Assembly (NCBI GenBank): GCA_035551455.1
Contig: DASZMZ010000247.1
Span: 1 to 24,878 of the forward strand
Reading direction: 5' to 3'
Length of the DNA: 24,878 nucleotides
Source: Sulfopaludibacter sp035551455
GTDB lineage: Bacteria > Acidobacteriota > Terriglobia > Bryobacterales > Bryobacteraceae
Shown here: positions 20,987 to 24,878 of the stretch, piece by piece
Numbering within the stretch: the first letter of the stretch is position 1
Layout: each line of letters opens with the position of its first letter
Notes under the pieces: generated by a model
Database searches by the model: none
The model's input: the letters and a program-made list of their open reading frames with translations, nothing else
Told to the model about the DNA's origin: nothing
Program-made: the position numbers and the translations under genes

Positions 20987-23272
20987 ATGAAAGCTGTCCT
21001 GCTACTGGCTGCTACCGCCGCCTTCGCTCAGCAGCACGCGCAGTTCACGGCGCAACTCGATCCCTCTGCCGTCGCCCCCGGCGGCAAGACTCTCGTCCGC
21101 GTCACCACCAGGATCGATTCGGGTTGGCATCTCTATTCCGGATCCTCTCCCGCCGGCATCCCCATTTCCTTCCAACTCGCCGGTCCCCTGAAACTCCGCT
21201 TCCTTCAGCCCACGCCGAAAACCTCCTTCGACCCCGTGGTCAACGGCAATATCGAAGCCTACGAAAACGAGGCTGTCTTTCTCCTCGAACTTTCGGTTCC
21301 CAAAGATGCCGCCGCCGGACCGGCCGAGGCCGTACTCTCCAACCGCTACCAAACCTGCAGCGCCACGCAGTGCGTCCCCGGCAAATGGAGCGACACTCTC
21401 AAGTACACGGTCGATCCGGCCGCCCCGGCGGTGTCCATCGTAATTCCTGCCGGATACAGCGAGCCCAAACCGCCGGTTCTCAGCCCGGTTCCCAGCGATG
21501 TAACCCAGCCGGCCGAGTCCCAGGGGTGGGGCTTGTTCCTGCTCACGGCCTTCGGCTTCGGCCTGGCCTCGATCTTCACCCCCTGCGTTTTCCCGATGAT
21601 CCCAATCACCATGTCCTACTTCCTCAACCGCCAATCCGGCGGAAGGCAGGACGGTGTGGCGCAGGCCGTCGTATTCTGTTCGGGCATCGTGGTCCTGTTC
21701 TCCGGCATCGGCCTGGTCACCACGCTGGTGCTGGGTCCGGCCGGTGTGAAGAATCTGGGCGGCAACCCTTGGGTGAATGGCTTCATCGCGGCGCTCTTCA
21801 TCGCGTTTGGCCTGAGCCTGCTGGGCGCGTTCGAAATCACCATCCCGTCGTCGATCCTCACCAGCCTCAATCAGAAATCGGAGAAGGGCGGCTTCGCCGG
21901 CACACTGCTCATGGGGCTCACGTTCTCGCTTTCGGCTTTCGCCTGCGTCGGGCCGTTTGTCGGGACCTTGCTGGCGGCCTCGGTAGGCGGCGGCAGCACC
22001 ATGCGGCCTCTGCTGGGCATGGTCTTTTTTGCGACCGGCCTGGCGCTGCCGTTCTTCCTGCTGGCGCTCTTTCCGTCGTACCTGAAACGGATGCCGCGCA
22101 GCGGTGGATGGCTGGCCCGGGTAAAGGTGGTGATGGGCTTCGTCATCCTGGCCGCCAGTCTGAAATATCTGGCCAGCCTGGACGCCACGCTGCATTGGGG
22201 TTTCCTCACGCGCGAGCGCTTCCTGGCGGCATGGGTGGTGCTCTTCGCCATGGCGGGCCTCTACCTGCTCGGCTTCCTGCGACTGGAAGGCGTCAAGCCC
22301 GATGAGAGCCTGGGACTCGGCCGCCTGCTCTCCGGCCTTGTCCTGGTGATCTTCGCCATCAGTCTGCTGCCCGGCATGTTCGGCAGCAATCTTGGCGAAC
22401 TGGAAGCTTACGTCCCCGCCTCCGAATCCGCCGCCGGCTTCCCCGGTGCCTCCCAAGCCGCCGCCGGACCCGTCTGGCTCCGCGACCAGTATCGCGCCGC
22501 GCTCGAAAAGGCCCGCGCCGAAGGCAAGCTGGTCTTTGTCGATTTCACCGGCTACTCCTGCGCCAACTGCCACTGGATGCGCGCCAACATCCTGGCGAAG
22601 CCCGAGATTGCCGCGCTGCTGGGCAAGTTCGTCCTGGTGGAGCTATACACCGACGGCACCGACGCTGCCAGCGAAGCCAATGCCAAGCTCGAAGCGGACA
22701 AGTTCAAAACCGTCTCCCAGCCTTTCTACGTGATCCTTCGCCCCGACGAAACCGTGGTCGCCACGTTCGACCATCTGACTCACGACCAGGCCGAATTCCG
22801 CGCCTTCCTGGAGAAGGCTCCGGCCCCGCAGTCCGCGTCGGCCAACGTCGTCGCCGCCAACGTCGGTCCCAACGTCGCCGCCAAGTTCACACGACTGCAA
22901 GGCGGACCACTCGATTCCGCCGCCTTCGCCGGCAAAGTCATTGTGGTCAACTTCTGGGCCACCTACTGCGGACCCTGCATCAAAGAGATTCCCAGCTTTA
23001 ACCAGCTGCACAAGGACTTGGCCGCCCAAGGCGTCGCCGTCATCGGAGTCGGCATGGACGACGAGGGCGCCTCACTGGTCGCGCCGTTCCTGAAGAAACA
23101 CCCCATGGACTATCAGGTCGCCCTCGGTGACGCCAACATCACCAAGGAATACAACCTCGATGCCCTCCCCGTCACGCTGGTTTTCGACCGTACCGGCAAA
23201 CAGATCAAGCGCTTCGACGGCCTCACGCCCGAAGACGAACTGCGCGCCGCCATCACCCAAGCCCTCAATTAG
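20987..23272 (+). CDS. DsbD-type thiol:disulfide reductase fused to a C-terminal TlpA-like domain
   Basis: The 761-residue product carries reducing power from the cytoplasm to the periplasm. After a signal peptide (1-14) comes the alpha domain with Cys124/Cys129 (CSATQC). The membrane domain (about 180-465) has the transporting pair Cys200 in TPCVFPMIP and Cys320 in AFACVGPFVG. The gamma thioredoxin-like domain has CANC at 525-528 and cis-Pro579. An additional thioredoxin fold of TlpA/ResA type follows (about 632-761) with WATYCGPC (Cys661/664) and cis-Pro728. The linker at 611-632 is Ala/Ser/Val/Asn-rich. The start has a strong GGGAGGAGGG. E. coli DsbD ends after the gamma domain, so the fourth domain is extra and should lie in the periplasm. 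It may act as a built-in client or output reductase. Confidence 0.92.
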   Translation: MKAVLLLAATAAFAQQHAQFTAQLDPSAVAPGGKTLVRVTTRIDSGWHLYSGSSPAGIPISFQLAGPLKLRFLQPTPKTSFDPVVNGNIEAYENEAVFLLELSVPKDAAAGPAEAVLSNRYQTCSATQCVPGKWSDTLKYTVDPAAPAVSIVIPAGYSEPKPPVLSPVPSDVTQPAESQGWGLFLLTAFGFGLASIFTPCVFPMIPITMSYFLNRQSGGRQDGVAQAVVFCSGIVVLFSGIGLVTTLVLGPAGVKNLGGNPWVNGFIAALFIAFGLSLLGAFEITIPSSILTSLNQKSEKGGFAGTLLMGLTFSLSAFACVGPFVGTLLAASVGGGSTMRPLLGMVFFATGLALPFFLLALFPSYLKRMPRSGGWLARVKVVMGFVILAASLKYLASLDATLHWGFLTRERFLAAWVVLFAMAGLYLLGFLRLEGVKPDESLGLGRLLSGLVLVIFAISLLPGMFGSNLGELEAYVPASESAAGFPGASQAAAGPVWLRDQYRAALEKARAEGKLVFVDFTGYSCANCHWMRANILAKPEIAALLGKFVLVELYTDGTDAASEANAKLEADKFKTVSQPFYVILRPDETVVATFDHLTHDQAEFRAFLEKAPAPQSASANVVAANVGPNVAAKFTRLQGGPLDSAAFAGKVIVVNFWATYCGPCIKEIPSFNQLHKDLAAQGVAVIGVGMDDEGASLVAPFLKKHPMDYQVALGDANITKEYNLDALPVTLVFDRTGKQIKRFDGLTPEDELRAAITQALN

Positions 23273-23284
23273 GCTCGGCCCGGC

Positions 23285-24878
23285 CTAGCGCACTTTGAAT
23301 CTGTTATTCAGAGCGGCGAGTTTCGATTCCATGGAGGGCTGCGCCTTCTTGGGCGGCGGCGGAGGAGCCTGACTCTTCATGGAGAGTGCGATGCGCTTGG
23401 CCTTCGGGTCGGCATTGAGCACCTGGACCTTGACGATCTGGCCCACCTTCACCACCTCGCTGGCCTCCTTCACGTAGCGATTGGAGAGTTCGCTCATGTG
23501 GACGAGGCCGTCCTGATGGACCCCCACGTCCACGAACGCGCCGAAACGCGTGACGTTGGTGACCACGCCTTCGAGCATCATGCCGGGCTTCAGGTCGGCG
23601 ATCTCCTTGATGTCTTCGCGCCAGTGCGGAGCCACGAATTTGTCACGCGGATCGCGGCCGGGTTTCCGCAGTTCCTCGCGGATGTCGCCCAGCGTATACA
23701 TGCCGACCGCTTCGGTGGCGAAGCCTTCCAGCTTGATCTTCTCCACGAGCTCGGGTTTGGCAATCAGGTCGGGTACGGCCACGCCGAGCGACCCTGCGAG
23801 CTTCTCGACCACGCCGTAGGACTCGGGATGGACGGCGGTGGCATCGAGCGGGTTTTCGCCGCCGCGAATGCGCAGGAAACCGGCAGCCTGTTCGAACGTT
23901 TTGGGTCCGAAGCCGGGAACCGCCGTGAGTTCCACCCGCGAACGGAAGCGGCCCTTCTCATTGCGGAACTCGACAATCTTCTGCGCGGTGCGCTCCGTGA
24001 TTCCCGCCACGTAGCGGAGCAGCGCCCACGACGCCGTGTTGAGATCGACGCCGACGCGATTGACGCAGGATTCGACCGTGGCTTCGAGGCTCTGTTTGAG
24101 ACGGCGCTGATCGACGTCGTGCTGATACTGGCCGACGCCGATGCTTTTGGGGTCGACCTTGACCAGTTCGGAGAGCGGGTCCTGGAGCCGGCGCGCAATG
24201 GAGATGGCGCCGCGAATGGTGAGATCGAGATCGGGAAACTCCTGGCGGGCGATTTCGCTGGCGGAGTAGACGGACGCGCCGGATTCGGAGACCGAGACGC
24301 TAAAAATCTTGGTCAGGTTGGCCTGGCGGAGGAAGTCCTGCACCAGGCTGGCGGTCTCGCGCGACGCCGTGCCGTTGCCGATGGCGATGGCCTGCACGTT
24401 GTGGCGGGCCACCAGGGAGGCGAGCGTTTTGATTGAGCCGGCGGTATCGTTCCTGGGTTCGAACGGATAGATGACCGAGTTCTCCAGGAACTTGCCGGTA
24501 TCGTCTACCACGGCAATCTTGCAGCCGGTGCGAATGCCGGGGTCGAGCGCCAGCACGGTGAGCATACCGGCCGGCGGCGAGAGCAGCAGGTTCTCCAGAT
24601 TTTCGCGAAAGACTTTGATCGCCTCCTCGTCGGAGCGGTCTTTCAGCTCGAGGCGCACCTCGGTCTGAATGGAGGGATTGAGAAGACGATCGTACGAATC
24701 TTCCAGCGCCTGTTCGAGGTGCGGCGTTCGCTCGTCCCTTGAGTGGACGACGCGCGAATGCAGCAGGGCGAGGGGCTTCTGCGGTTCCAGCTCGATCTCG
24801 AAAGTGAGAATGCCTTCCTTGGCGCCGCGACGGATGGCGAGCATGCGGTGGGAAGGAATCTTGGCGGCAGGCTCGGAG
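23285..24878 (-). CDS. tex: Tex-family S1 RNA-binding transcription accessory protein (5' end outside window)
   Basis: The visible 530 residues are the C-terminal two thirds of a protein normally about 750-780 long; the frame stays open to the window edge, and the edge residues EPAAKIPSHRMLAIRRGAKE match the family. Then come the YqgF/RNase-H-like domain (LTVLALDPGIRTGCKIAVVD), ALGNGT-like AIGNGTASRET, VYSASEIARQEFPDLDLTIR, the GVGQYQHDVDQ block, helix-hairpin-helix repeats (YVAGITERTAQKIVEFR and VPGFGPKTFEQAAGFLRIR), and a final S1 domain (MLEGVVTNVTRFGAFVDVGV, then QDGLVHMSELS). Tex binds nucleic acid and affects transcription and gene expression broadly. A proline run (PPPPPKK) precedes the last 20 residues. 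Its stop is convergent with the DsbD gene, 12 nt away. Confidence 0.95.
   Translation of the reverse strand, partial: SEPAAKIPSHRMLAIRRGAKEGILTFEIELEPQKPLALLHSRVVHSRDERTPHLEQALEDSYDRLLNPSIQTEVRLELKDRSDEEAIKVFRENLENLLLSPPAGMLTVLALDPGIRTGCKIAVVDDTGKFLENSVIYPFEPRNDTAGSIKTLASLVARHNVQAIAIGNGTASRETASLVQDFLRQANLTKIFSVSVSESGASVYSASEIARQEFPDLDLTIRGAISIARRLQDPLSELVKVDPKSIGVGQYQHDVDQRRLKQSLEATVESCVNRVGVDLNTASWALLRYVAGITERTAQKIVEFRNEKGRFRSRVELTAVPGFGPKTFEQAAGFLRIRGGENPLDATAVHPESYGVVEKLAGSLGVAVPDLIAKPELVEKIKLEGFATEAVGMYTLGDIREELRKPGRDPRDKFVAPHWREDIKEIADLKPGMMLEGVVTNVTRFGAFVDVGVHQDGLVHMSELSNRYVKEASEVVKVGQIVKVQVLNADPKAKRIALSMKSQAPPPPPKKAQPSMESKLAALNNRFKVR

Noticed and set aside
21002..22573. 523-codon minus-strand open frame
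   Set aside because: Antisense shadow of the DsbD gene with low-complexity Glu/Gly/Arg-rich composition and no recognisable motif.
23270..23287. TAGGC-N8-GCCTA hairpin containing both convergent stop codons, as a bidirectional terminator
   Set aside because: The stem is only 5 bp with no T run on either side, so support is insufficient.

Overview
The window looks like a chromosomal segment of an Acidobacteriota member close to Bryobacterales/'Candidatus Solibacter'. The grounds are a secreted beta-propeller protein whose C-terminal domain I recognise as the Solibacter-type TIGR03437 family, a DUF1800/DUF1501 pair, a PEP-CTERM tail, and a large secreted protein of a type I associate with acidobacterial genomes. 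The assignment rests on recognition by eye, not on a database search.

Layout. (1) 1-2795 looks like a decaying accessory segment: a secreted hypothetical gene; a six-Asp-box YCF48/BNR propeller gene broken by one in-frame TGA; two ~30-bp direct copies of a small inverted-repeat element on either side of that broken gene; and an intact hicB antitoxin followed by a truncated hicA. It ends at tRNA-Leu(UAG). (2) 2921-5937, minus strand: DUF1800 then DUF1501, a two-gene unit of exported proteins. (3) 6047-9320, plus strand: SIMPL/DUF541 protein, msrA, a YfcE-like metallophosphoesterase, then a SatD-like HTH protein and a DUF3307 (SatE-like) membrane protein. The whole gap before the satD-like gene is three tandem 29-bp units, each carrying a 22-bp inverted repeat. 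(4) 9454-13083: an alginate-lyase-family enzyme (minus) divergent from an 804-aa secreted protein whose signal peptide contains a 12-bp tandem repeat. (5) 13080-18071, minus strand: flippase-like membrane protein, TIGR03437 propeller, ilvE and nagA. (6) 18169-18979: a small secreted protein convergent with a 72-aa protein that is little more than a signal peptide plus a PEP-CTERM tail. (7) 19132-23272, plus strand: the yceD-rpmF-plsX ribosome/lipid cluster, then a DsbD thiol reductase with an extra TlpA-like thioredoxin domain at its C-terminus. (8) 23285-24878, minus strand: the C-terminal two thirds of tex, running off the window.

The most interesting unit is 7813-9320. A palindromic array abuts a GTG start that has no Shine-Dalgarno, followed by a cyclase-fold-like protein with an HTH tail, translationally coupled (ATGA) to a multi-pass membrane protein. 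I read it as a candidate self-regulated two-gene system, possibly leaderless. A few other genes also show a TANNNT box 6-9 nt before a start codon that lacks a ribosome binding site. No gap between features exceeds 300 bases.
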